DNA of 64,000 nt from Croceivirga lutea (lineage in GTDB: Bacteria > Bacteroidota > Bacteroidia > Flavobacteriales > Flavobacteriaceae): assembly GCF_014235875.1 (NCBI RefSeq), contig NZ_JACJUK010000004.1, positions 310,001-374,000 of the forward strand. Direction: 5' to 3'. The position numbers and the translations under genes are program-made. Below the pieces are notes generated by a model. It was not told where the DNA came from and ran no database searches. It saw only the letters and a program-made list of their open reading frames with translations. Below are positions 56,389 to 64,000 of the stretch, in pieces. Positions within the stretch are counted from its first letter, which is position 1, and each line of letters opens with the position of its first letter.

Positions 56389-56435
56389 GGTGTCCATGTT
56401 ATGAACTCATAAACACAATTTTAGAATTCTTTGAT

Positions 56436-57191
56436 TTAGTCACTAGAGTTTAATTGATATTCTGCATAAAGTGCTGCACCAATAATACCGGCATCATTTT
56501 CAAAATGGGCCACTCGTAAGGGAACATCAACTGACAAATACCTACTAAACTTTTCATATTTCTTACTTAATCCCCCTCCAATGATAAAATGGTCTGGAGA
56601 TGTTACCCTTTTCAAATGTGTAAGGAAGTAATCAAATCGCCCTGCCCATTCTTTCAATTTCAAACCATCTTTTTTCCTTGCCAGTCCAGAAGCAAAAAAT
56701 TCAATTGGTTCTCCATTTTTATATAATACACGGCCCATTTCGATATTTGGAATTAAAATACCATTGTAAAAAATTCCTGTGCCCAAACCTGTGCCAATGG
56801 TTACCATAATCACTTTACCTTTTAGACATCTGCCAACACCTAATTGCATTTCCGCCAAACCCGCTAAATCGGCATCATTTCCTAAATGGAATTTGGTCTT
56901 GGGACATGCGGCCTCAAAGAGTTCATCAACTTGTACACCTACCCAGTCATTGGTCATATTTCCTGCTGTCTTACATTTACCATCAACAACTACCATGGGA
57001 AAGCTGCAACCGATAACACCCTTCCAATTTAACCGACTAACTAATTCTTCAACTGTTTTTGCTATTGCTCCGGGAAGTGCGGGCTTCGGAGTCGCAAGCC
57101 AGAGTCTTTCTGAAATTAATCTTCCGCTTTCTGTTTCTACTATCGCCCCTTTAATTCCCGAGCCACCGATATCTAATCCTAAGATTTCCAT
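56436..57191 (-). CDS. ROK family sugar kinase (polyphosphate-glucokinase-like)
   Basis: A 251-residue cytoplasmic kinase. Motifs: LGLDIGGSGIKGAIVE (phosphate 1), CSFPMVVVDGKCKTAGN, GNDADLAGLAEM with the catalytic Asp, TIGTGLGTGIF (phosphate 2), and FIIGGGLSKK (adenosine). The pattern CSFP...G...TAGN is that of polyphosphate/ATP glucokinases. In this fructan locus it most likely phosphorylates the released fructose or glucose. It starts 17 bases after the SusD terminator, so it may be expressed at a reduced level relative to the rest of the operon. Confidence 0.92.
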   Translation of the reverse strand: MEILGLDIGGSGIKGAIVETESGRLISERLWLATPKPALPGAIAKTVEELVSRLNWKGVIGCSFPMVVVDGKCKTAGNMTNDWVGVQVDELFEAACPKTKFHLGNDADLAGLAEMQLGVGRCLKGKVIMVTIGTGLGTGIFYNGILIPNIEMGRVLYKNGEPIEFFASGLARKKDGLKLKEWAGRFDYFLTHLKRVTSPDHFIIGGGLSKKYEKFSRYLSVDVPLRVAHFENDAGIIGAALYAEYQLNSSD

Positions 57192-57207
57192 AGTGTCATT
57201 TAAAACT

Positions 57208-57236
57208 TAAAAAAGCACGGGAAAGAAATCCCGTGC
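57208..57236 (-). terminator. Terminator between susD and the ROK gene
   Basis: Read on the minus strand, GCACGGGA (57236-57229), a 6-base loop, TCCCGTGC (57222-57215), then a run of six T. It lies between the SusD stop and the ROK start. Confidence 0.85.
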
Positions 57237-57286
57237 CTTTCAAACTAACAAAACTAACTCAACTTATTATACAGTTTTTTGAAAAT

Positions 57287-59029
57287 TTAATATCCTGGAT
57301 TTTGAACATAAAGACCTCCTGTAAAATCGATTTCCCTCTGTGGTATAGGATAATATTCATCTCTACCTGCTGTAAAATTGGCGTTAGCAAGAAAATCTCT
57401 TTTAGTCTTTTCTTCTGCCAAATATGCATTTAGTGTTTCCTCCGCAATTCCCCATCTAACTAAGTCATACCACCTATGCCCTTCCATGGCAAACTCCAAT
57501 CTTCTTTCGAACATTAATGCCTTCCATGCAAAATCCTTGGTTGGGAAGGAGTTATAAGTTCCAATAGCGTAAATATCTGTTGCACCTGCATCCAACGGTC
57601 TTTGTGTACTTGCTGCAGCACGACTCCTGACTTGATTTATGATGGGCAAAGCTTCGTTCCATCGATCTAATTGAATCAAGGCTTCAGCCTTCCAAAGAAG
57701 AACATCGGCATACCTGATAAAATCCACATTCTTTGATGTACCTACAAATGGCCCTTCTTTTACATAGCACGAGCAATCAGGAGCTTGTTGCTCTTTCATA
57801 TTTCCAAAATAACCATAAACACCAGGATCTCTGGCCCAACTGAAATTATAAACCATATCTCCTGATTCACTTACCGTATTTCTGTATTTAAACGGTCTTC
57901 CCGGTATTCCCACAGTATGGTCAATCCTTGGGTCAACACTCAAACCACTGTCGGGAGGTGTTGTGCCATTGGCGTCTACATTGGTGAAAATGTCAGTATC
58001 GTTGAAGGTATCTAGCAGTGGTAATCCCGCAGCATCAGTCTTAAATGAATTCACCATATTCTGACTGGCCAAATGAAATCCACAGCACCCATAAAGGCCT
58101 GTGCCGTGTGGCGAATTTAAACCAGTTACGAAACTAACTCTACCAACGGTTGTACCGTCATTGATAGAAAACTGGGCCGCCCAGATAGATTCCGGTCCAT
58201 TATCAAAACCATCCAAGAAATTTTCTCCAAAATCCGGTTGTAGACTCCCGGTAACTTCATCAGCGTAATCAATCACCTCTTGTAAACGTGCGGTATTAAT
58301 ATTGGTTACTTGGTGTTGGTCATTCTGCTCATAAGCTTGATATAAACGTAATTTTGCCAAATAAGCTGCAGCTGCATTTCGGTCTGCCCTACCCACTTCA
58401 TCTTGAGCTTGTGGTAGATTGTCATACGCGAAAAGAAAATCCTCAGCAATCGTATTCCATAACGCATCATTATCCACATCATTTGAAGTTTGAGCAATCT
58501 CTTCCTGTGTTAAATTTTCCGTGATATATGGGATTTTCTTAAAAATTAATTTAAGCATAAAATGAGAATGAGCCCTTAGAAAGCGTAATTCTGCCTGTCT
58601 AGTAGTTTTTTGAGCATATTCACCATCCGGGATATCATTAATTACAGATAGTGCAAAGTTCGCCCTAGAAATCGCCTTATAATAATCGGTCCACGTTCTA
58701 GGTGCCATCCAATCTCCCATATCTGCGATAGTGAGATTATATTGTTCATATTTATCAACAACGTCAACATCACCTCGGCCACCACCACCTTTATAGGCAT
58801 CGTCCGAACGTACACTACCATAAACCCATTGATGTGTTAATGGTCCAATCATTTCATCATTTGCAATTCCTGCATATGCAGCAATGACCAAAGATTCTGC
58901 ATTCTCAGCAGTTGCCACGTTTTCACTAGACAAAACACCTTCTGGTTCATATTCCAAATAGTCATCGGAACATGAAGTGAACACTAAGGCTGTGTACATC
59001 ACTATAACTAATATTTTATTATATTTCAT
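57287..59029 (-). CDS. SusD/RagB family outer-membrane lipoprotein
   Basis: A nutrient-binding partner of the SusC channel on the cell surface, 580 residues. I start at Met 59029; a Met three codons upstream is possible. The lipoprotein signal MKYNKILVIVMYTALVFTSC ends in Cys20. The N-terminal SusD pattern SCSDDYLEYEPEG is followed by TPR-type helices (RTWTDYYKAISRANF, TRQAELRFLRAHSHF). The C-terminal half contains the typical FIRYADVLLWKAEALIQL and AFEGHRWYDLVRWG-like MEGHRWYDLVRWG. It follows susC by 16 bases. Confidence 0.96.
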   Translation of the reverse strand: MKYNKILVIVMYTALVFTSCSDDYLEYEPEGVLSSENVATAENAESLVIAAYAGIANDEMIGPLTHQWVYGSVRSDDAYKGGGGRGDVDVVDKYEQYNLTIADMGDWMAPRTWTDYYKAISRANFALSVINDIPDGEYAQKTTRQAELRFLRAHSHFMLKLIFKKIPYITENLTQEEIAQTSNDVDNDALWNTIAEDFLFAYDNLPQAQDEVGRADRNAAAAYLAKLRLYQAYEQNDQHQVTNINTARLQEVIDYADEVTGSLQPDFGENFLDGFDNGPESIWAAQFSINDGTTVGRVSFVTGLNSPHGTGLYGCCGFHLASQNMVNSFKTDAAGLPLLDTFNDTDIFTNVDANGTTPPDSGLSVDPRIDHTVGIPGRPFKYRNTVSESGDMVYNFSWARDPGVYGYFGNMKEQQAPDCSCYVKEGPFVGTSKNVDFIRYADVLLWKAEALIQLDRWNEALPIINQVRSRAAASTQRPLDAGATDIYAIGTYNSFPTKDFAWKALMFERRLEFAMEGHRWYDLVRWGIAEETLNAYLAEEKTKRDFLANANFTAGRDEYYPIPQREIDFTGGLYVQNPGY

Positions 59030-59045
59030 GATTGTCAATTTTTTA

Positions 59046-62000
59046 TTAAAAGTTAATGTTCAAGCCTACGGAATACACGGTAGGTACGGGAATTCTATTT
59101 ACATCTATTCTTTCAGGATCGGCTCCTATATATCCTTTAGGAGTAAACCAAAATAAATTCTCCCCTTGTAAATAGATTCGAAGTCCGGTCATACCTGCCA
59201 TCTTACCTAAAATATCAGTTGGCAATGAATATCCTACTTGTAAATTTCTAATTTTAAAATAGGAATTGTTTCTAAAGATATAGTCTGAAGTATCCGTAAA
59301 ATTGTTCACCAATGATAATGAAGGTATTGTAGAGCTTGTGTTTTGTGGTGTCCATGCGTTTAAGACTCCAAGACCTGCATTATCTCTTCCTTGAACAAAA
59401 TTGTTCCAAAACATATAGGAATCAACTCCTATACGACCTGCAACTCCTGAACCGAAGACTGAAAAATCGAAATTTTTGTAACCTACATCCAATCGAATAC
59501 CATACTCCAAATCAGGAAGGGTATTACCAATAAAATCACGGTCATTACTATCGATAACGCCATTATTGTCTACATCCACTATTTTTATACCACCTGGTCT
59601 AGCATTACCAGTTTGTACACCTCCTGTGGGATGTGCATCAACATCTGCCTGACTTTGAAACAGTCCGTCTGTACGATAACCGAATATAGCTGTTTGCGAC
59701 TGTCCAAGGATTGAGTTTTGGGCAGTACCGGGAAATGCTGCTCTAACTTCTTCTGGTAGAAAGGTAATTTCATCCTTGAAGGCACCAAAATTTGTAGAAA
59801 CCCCTAAAGAAAATCCATTATCCCAAACATTGGAATATCCAACATTAAATTCCCAACCTTTAGCGGCCGTTGCGGCACCGTTCAATACTCGTTGTTGTCC
59901 TTCGCCTATAACGGAGGCAATTGGAGGAGTAGTCAAAATATCCGTAGTTTCCCTTGTAAAATAATCGAAGGAACCGCTTATTTTGTTATTTAAAAACCCA
60001 AAATCGATACCATAATTCCATTCTTTGGTAGTTTCCCACTTTAAATTAGGGTTAGGTGCTTGAGTAGAAACAAAACCTGATGGTAATGTACCTGTGTTAT
60101 TACCATTAATGTCATATGCTGTACCAACATTATAGTAAATTTCAAAAAACCCACCGGTCAATTGTGCTTGGTTTTGACCATATCTTGATTCGTATAAACC
60201 GAATCTTGCAGTATTACCAATTTCTTGGTTTCCTACTTCTCCATAACCTGCCCTAAGCTTTAAATTGGAAATCAATTCACTATCCTTTAAAAAATCTTCC
60301 TGACTAATTCTCCAACCCAAAGTTGCGGCCGGAAAAATACCATATCTATTGTTAGCTCCAAACCTTGAGGAACCGTCTCTACGGATTGTAAAGGATGCCA
60401 AGTATTTATCATCAAATGAATAGTTTAATTTCCCAAATTGTGAAGCGAGGCTGTATTGGGTAGATATACCATTATTTGTTCTCGCACCGGTTGCGGCGGA
60501 AAGCACAAAATAAGATTCTTGTTCTACTGCAAAATCATCTGCTTGCGCAAAAATAGTATCAAAATCTTCTCTTATAGACTCAATACCCAATAGCGCTCCA
60601 AATCTGTGTTTCCCAACTTCTAAATTATAATTCAACGTATTTGAAAAAGTTAATGTTCTCAATTTATTGGTGTCAAAAATTAACCTGTTATTACTTCGAG
60701 TAACAAAACCGTTAAATACTTTTGGCTCTATATTTTTCCTTTTGAAGTCGCTGAAATCTATGCCTAAACTAGAGCGAAATTTTAGGTTATCAAGAATACT
60801 TATCTCAGCAAAAACATTTCCAAAGAAGTTGTTTTTAGTAGCATTGTCCCATCTGTTCAAATATTGCATCAATAACGGATTGTTCCTATCTGAATACCCC
60901 GCTCCCAAAGGCCCAGCAAATTCACCATTCGCATCATATACAGGAATTGTTGGTGCCAAGGTAATAGACAAACCTGTAGTGGGTGCACCACCAACATCAC
61001 TTGCAACCAAGGTTTCATTGGATGTTGAAATTTGAGTATTAACACCAAATTTCACCCTGTCGTTGAAAAGGTTAGTGGTACCATTAATTTTTGCAGTATA
61101 TCTATCATAACCAGTATACTTTAACATACCAGTATTCTTTAGATAGCCTAGATTTATCAATAAAGAGGATTTTTCCGAACCCGCAGAAACGGTAACTTCG
61201 TTATTGAAAACATATCCTGTTTCATAAACTTCGTCTTGCCAATCCGTATTACCCGCCGGTACATCTGGGTTCCCACCAACAAAAGGCTGAACAGCTACAC
61301 CGTTAAGAACTGGATTAGTAAAATCATTGTTCCAATCAAAATTGTATATTTCACCATAGCCCGCATTTGGATCTGCGCCATCATTTACGGATGCTCTCCA
61401 CAAAGCTTCACCGCGTTGCTGGGAATTTAACATTTCATAGCGTTGTTTACGCTCTGATTGTACAGATAGATTGGAATTGATACTAACCGTAAGACGTTCT
61501 CCTTTAAGACCTCCTTTTGTACTTACAACGATAACCCCATTTGCAGCCCTTGACCCATATATTGAAGAGGCGGAAGCATCTTTCAACACTTGAATGGATT
61601 CAATTGTAGCAGGATTTAAACTTGCGAATACCTCTTGCCTTTTTGTGGGCACACCATCTATGATGTAAAGCGGGTCATTATTCCCTAAAGTGGTTAGTCC
61701 CCGTATAAGTATTCTACTGTTCAGCCCCGTAGGATCACCGGATTTTTCTATAAAAAGACCACCGACTCGTCCTTGTAAGGCCTGCATGGCATTACCAGAA
61801 CTTAAACTTTGACCTTCTATTGGGGCAATATCCACTACGGTTACAGCTCCTGTCAAATCTACCTTACGTTCGGTGGAATATCCTGTCAATACGACTTCAT
61901 CAAGCTGTTGTGCATCCTCTTGTAGCGCAGCATTTATCTGTGATTGGCCGTTCACGGGAACTTCAATGGTGGTAAATCCAATATAGCTAAATACAAGGGT

Positions 62001-62201
62001 GGCATCACCAGCTACATCGTTCAATTTATAATTACCATCAAAGTCAGTGGTGGTACCAGTTGTTGTTCCTTTAATAATTACCGAAGTTCCAGGTAGAGGA
62101 AAACCATCATCGGAGGAGGTGACCGTACCTGTAATTTGTCCCTGGGCCAATAGACCTATAGGAACAATTACCATTAATAATAGCAAGAGTTTTAATTTCA
62201 T
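59046..62201 (-). CDS. SusC/RagA TonB-linked outer-membrane channel
   Basis: A 1051-residue TonB-dependent transporter that pulls oligosaccharides through the outer membrane with SusD as lid. Order of parts: signal peptide (about 1-20), carboxypeptidase-D2-like domain (20-100, GTVTSSDDGFPLPGTSV), then the plug with LQGRVGGLFIEKS, LYIIDGVP and SSIYGSRAANGVIVVSTK, and a barrel of 22 strands ending YSVGLNINF. It follows GH32 by 6 bases and precedes susD. The specificity is inferred to be fructan because of the neighbouring GH32. Confidence 0.97.
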   Translation of the reverse strand: MKLKLLLLLMVIVPIGLLAQGQITGTVTSSDDGFPLPGTSVIIKGTTTGTTTDFDGNYKLNDVAGDATLVFSYIGFTTIEVPVNGQSQINAALQEDAQQLDEVVLTGYSTERKVDLTGAVTVVDIAPIEGQSLSSGNAMQALQGRVGGLFIEKSGDPTGLNSRILIRGLTTLGNNDPLYIIDGVPTKRQEVFASLNPATIESIQVLKDASASSIYGSRAANGVIVVSTKGGLKGERLTVSINSNLSVQSERKQRYEMLNSQQRGEALWRASVNDGADPNAGYGEIYNFDWNNDFTNPVLNGVAVQPFVGGNPDVPAGNTDWQDEVYETGYVFNNEVTVSAGSEKSSLLINLGYLKNTGMLKYTGYDRYTAKINGTTNLFNDRVKFGVNTQISTSNETLVASDVGGAPTTGLSITLAPTIPVYDANGEFAGPLGAGYSDRNNPLLMQYLNRWDNATKNNFFGNVFAEISILDNLKFRSSLGIDFSDFKRKNIEPKVFNGFVTRSNNRLIFDTNKLRTLTFSNTLNYNLEVGKHRFGALLGIESIREDFDTIFAQADDFAVEQESYFVLSAATGARTNNGISTQYSLASQFGKLNYSFDDKYLASFTIRRDGSSRFGANNRYGIFPAATLGWRISQEDFLKDSELISNLKLRAGYGEVGNQEIGNTARFGLYESRYGQNQAQLTGGFFEIYYNVGTAYDINGNNTGTLPSGFVSTQAPNPNLKWETTKEWNYGIDFGFLNNKISGSFDYFTRETTDILTTPPIASVIGEGQQRVLNGAATAAKGWEFNVGYSNVWDNGFSLGVSTNFGAFKDEITFLPEEVRAAFPGTAQNSILGQSQTAIFGYRTDGLFQSQADVDAHPTGGVQTGNARPGGIKIVDVDNNGVIDSNDRDFIGNTLPDLEYGIRLDVGYKNFDFSVFGSGVAGRIGVDSYMFWNNFVQGRDNAGLGVLNAWTPQNTSSTIPSLSLVNNFTDTSDYIFRNNSYFKIRNLQVGYSLPTDILGKMAGMTGLRIYLQGENLFWFTPKGYIGADPERIDVNRIPVPTVYSVGLNINF

Positions 62202-62207
62202 AATTGT

Positions 62208-63827
62208 TTAGTTTAAGTTAAATTTAAGTTGATGTATTTCTATGTAATCGAGTTTGGATTCTTCTAATGGAGCTTCAAAATAAAGACTGTCGAATGGGGC
62301 TTTTGGAAAGAATATTTCTGTCATTACGGTTTGGCCGTCATCAAAAAATAATTCTATGGAAGTTTTGTCAAGGACTATTGTTCCTGTCCAATCCTTTTGA
62401 GTAGCGATTTTTGGGGCTGTAGCAATCCTGTCACTGAATTTGTTAGAAAAATCAGTAATTCCTGCCTTATTTCTATCCACAAAATAATTACCCTTTGTGG
62501 CATCATAACCGAAACGTAAACTATCGCCTTCACTGTTGGAAAGTTCAAAAGTATAAACGCCATCAACTAAATCTTCAACCTTAAAATTAATTTGGGCACT
62601 TGTAAAATCGATTGCCTTAGAAGTGGTCAGCAGGGTATTTCCTTCCAATACAACATCTAAACTTTCAAGCTTTTTGCTTTTAAACTCATGTAATTCAGGT
62701 ACAGGATTCGCTATAAGACGGTATGTATTTTTACCTTTAACTAATTCTAATGTTCTTGCCGTAGTTGTGGCACTACGCCATTTTTCAGTGGGCACCTCAT
62801 TGGCATATAGCCAATTAGACATCCATCCCATAAACAGCTTGCCGCCATCTTTGTTTTCAATATTTGAAAAAGTAACGCCTGCGTAATTATCTCGGCCATG
62901 GTCTACCCAAAAACTATGTTCCCTTTTCATTTCTTCTTTAAATGATTCATCAACAATAAAATTTGAACCATTAAAATCACCCACAAAATATTGGGTTGCA
63001 GAGCCTGTATTAGGGCCGCCAGGATTTATACTTACCAACAAGACCCATTTTTTTTCTGAACTGCCAATAACCGGTAATTGAAATAGATCTGGACATTCCC
63101 AAACGCCGCTATGATTTCCTATTCCTTCCCCAAAACTTGTAAGTTTCTCCCAAGATTTTAGGTCTTTGGAAATGTAGAATTGAATTTCTTGGCCCGCAGC
63201 TACAACCATGTTCCATCTTTTCCTCTCATCATCCCAACTAACTTTTGGATCCCTAAAATCTCTAACGCCTGGATTTTTCAAAACCGGATTACCCTCATAT
63301 TTTGTCCATGTAAGACCTTCGTCCAAGGAATAGGCAATACTTTGATTTTCCACATCTATGTCACCCGTCTTTTCCTTTTTGGGATCATGACTGGTATAGA
63401 TTGCCACTATAGGCGTTTTGCCATCGACACCAAAACTTGACGTATTTTCAATATCTACCACAGCACTACCAGAAAATATATAGCCTAGTTCATCTGGGAA
63501 CAAAGCGATAGGTTGCTCTTTCCAATTAAACAAATCCGTACTAATGGCATGCCCCCAATGCATTGGCCCCCAAGTGGTACCATCTGGATAGTGTTGAAAA
63601 TAGAGATGGTAATATCCATTATAATAGAACATACCATTGGGGTCGTTCATCCATCCTTTCTCGGGCGAAAAATGAAAGTTTGGGCGGTAGAGGTCTTCAT
63701 TGGAAATGGCAACAGTATCTTGTCCATTTTGAACCTGATCAGCTTTCTTGTCGGTTGTATTTTTGCAAGAAAAGACCATTGCGAAAATTCCTATTGTCAT
63801 CACGAACTTGTATATCTTATTTTTCAT
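62208..63827 (-). CDS. GH32 fructan hydrolase lipoprotein
   Basis: A 539-residue GH32 enzyme (levanase/inulinase/invertase family) with a lipoprotein signal ending FSC (Cys21). The catalytic motifs are all present: WMNDPNG (59-65, nucleophile Asp62), FRDPKV (transition-state stabiliser) and ECPDLFQL (acid/base Glu). The C-terminal beta-sandwich (about 380-539) ends SIELFFDDGQTVMTEIFFP. It would cut beta-2,1 or beta-2,6 fructans or sucrose at the cell surface or in the periplasm, releasing fructose for the transporter. The exact linkage cannot be told. Confidence 0.96.
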   Translation of the reverse strand: MKNKIYKFVMTIGIFAMVFSCKNTTDKKADQVQNGQDTVAISNEDLYRPNFHFSPEKGWMNDPNGMFYYNGYYHLYFQHYPDGTTWGPMHWGHAISTDLFNWKEQPIALFPDELGYIFSGSAVVDIENTSSFGVDGKTPIVAIYTSHDPKKEKTGDIDVENQSIAYSLDEGLTWTKYEGNPVLKNPGVRDFRDPKVSWDDERKRWNMVVAAGQEIQFYISKDLKSWEKLTSFGEGIGNHSGVWECPDLFQLPVIGSSEKKWVLLVSINPGGPNTGSATQYFVGDFNGSNFIVDESFKEEMKREHSFWVDHGRDNYAGVTFSNIENKDGGKLFMGWMSNWLYANEVPTEKWRSATTTARTLELVKGKNTYRLIANPVPELHEFKSKKLESLDVVLEGNTLLTTSKAIDFTSAQINFKVEDLVDGVYTFELSNSEGDSLRFGYDATKGNYFVDRNKAGITDFSNKFSDRIATAPKIATQKDWTGTIVLDKTSIELFFDDGQTVMTEIFFPKAPFDSLYFEAPLEESKLDYIEIHQLKFNLN

Positions 63828-63850
63828 ATTTGTTGGTTCTTTACAATACT

Positions 63851-64000
63851 TCAGTTTAATTTTTGTTCATCAAGACCTATAAGATCATCGGTTGTATTCT
63901 TTCTTCCTTTTGTTAGTGTTTTACTAAGTTCCTCTAGCGAGATACCTTTGGTTTCTGGCATTACGAAAATCACAAAGAGCAATTGTAGGAACATCATAAA
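63851..64000 (-). CDS. Sugar porter (MFS) transporter, C-terminal end only
   Basis: The last 49 codons are visible, running off the window end. They encode the end of a membrane segment (FMMFLQLLFVIFV) followed by MPETKGISLEELSK, the PETKG signature that closes MFS sugar-porter proteins, and a short polar tail. It is the first visible gene of the fructan locus, 23 bases before GH32. Probably a fructose or sucrose importer of the inner membrane. Confidence 0.9.
   Translation of the reverse strand, partial: FMMFLQLLFVIFVMPETKGISLEELSKTLTKGRKNTTDDLIGLDEQKLN

Overview
The window looks like a chromosomal segment of a flavobacterium (Bacteroidota, family Flavobacteriaceae, probably marine). The signs are a low-GC genome, a giant surface protein with a type IX secretion (type B) C-terminus, a SusC/SusD pair, TAnnTTTG-type -7 promoter boxes, and the gene order parA-parB-DUF5683-dapB-lepB-wbqC-DUF6122. 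Region 1 (1-10860) is housekeeping on the minus strand: chromosome partitioning, lysine/peptidoglycan synthesis, signal peptidase, methylmalonyl-CoA mutase (two subunits), an FtsB-like protein and uridine kinase. Region 2 (11022-15085) is a plus-strand acyl-CoA (propionyl-CoA type) carboxylase operon that carries a NUMOD4/HNH gene between two enzyme subunits. Together with the mutase it would form a propionyl-CoA to succinyl-CoA route. Region 3 (15204-22426) has an MFS efflux pump and a divergent peptidoglycan-recycling locus: anmK, a NagZ-like GH3 and nagB on one strand, a DeoR regulator and murQ on the other. 

Region 4 (22373-24450) is a small REP/RAYT neighbourhood. Five copies of a short palindromic repeat surround a REP-associated transposase broken by one in-frame stop, and two orphan genes lie between inverted repeat copies. 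A 114-bp tandem duplication includes the end of murQ. Region 5 holds a sugar dehydrogenase lipoprotein and an 8.3-kb gene for a SprB-repeat surface protein, followed by tRNA-Pro(GGG). Region 6 (34300-36850) is the wreck of an integrative element beside that tRNA: an integrase with an internal stop and no catalytic tyrosine joins directly, tail to tail, to a truncated ssb, followed by about 0.9 kb without recognisable genes. 

Region 7 (36851-56217) is accessory, and by eye richer in G+C than the left part. It has a DUF1593 nucleoside-hydrolase-like protein, a carboxylesterase, a dead NUDIX-type regulator, and then a long plus-strand catabolic cluster behind an AraC regulator. Almost every enzyme in that cluster has an export signal: carboxymuconolactone decarboxylase, two alpha/beta hydrolases, two cupins, a monooxygenase-like protein, NTF2-like proteins, a carboxylesterase, a Tat-type aldo/keto reductase, a flavodoxin, and a Tat-type molybdenum hydroxylase. 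Two modules start with the same architecture: two 21-bp-spaced direct repeats and a -7 box exactly 35 bp further on. The first lies beside the intact AraC gene and the second beside the relic of another. This exported, AraC-controlled pathway is the best candidate for an undescribed system. 

Region 8 (56436-64000) is a minus-strand fructan-type polysaccharide utilisation locus: a sugar-porter transporter (cut by the window end), GH32, SusC, SusD and a ROK sugar kinase behind a terminator. No rRNA gene, CRISPR array or intact insertion sequence was seen.
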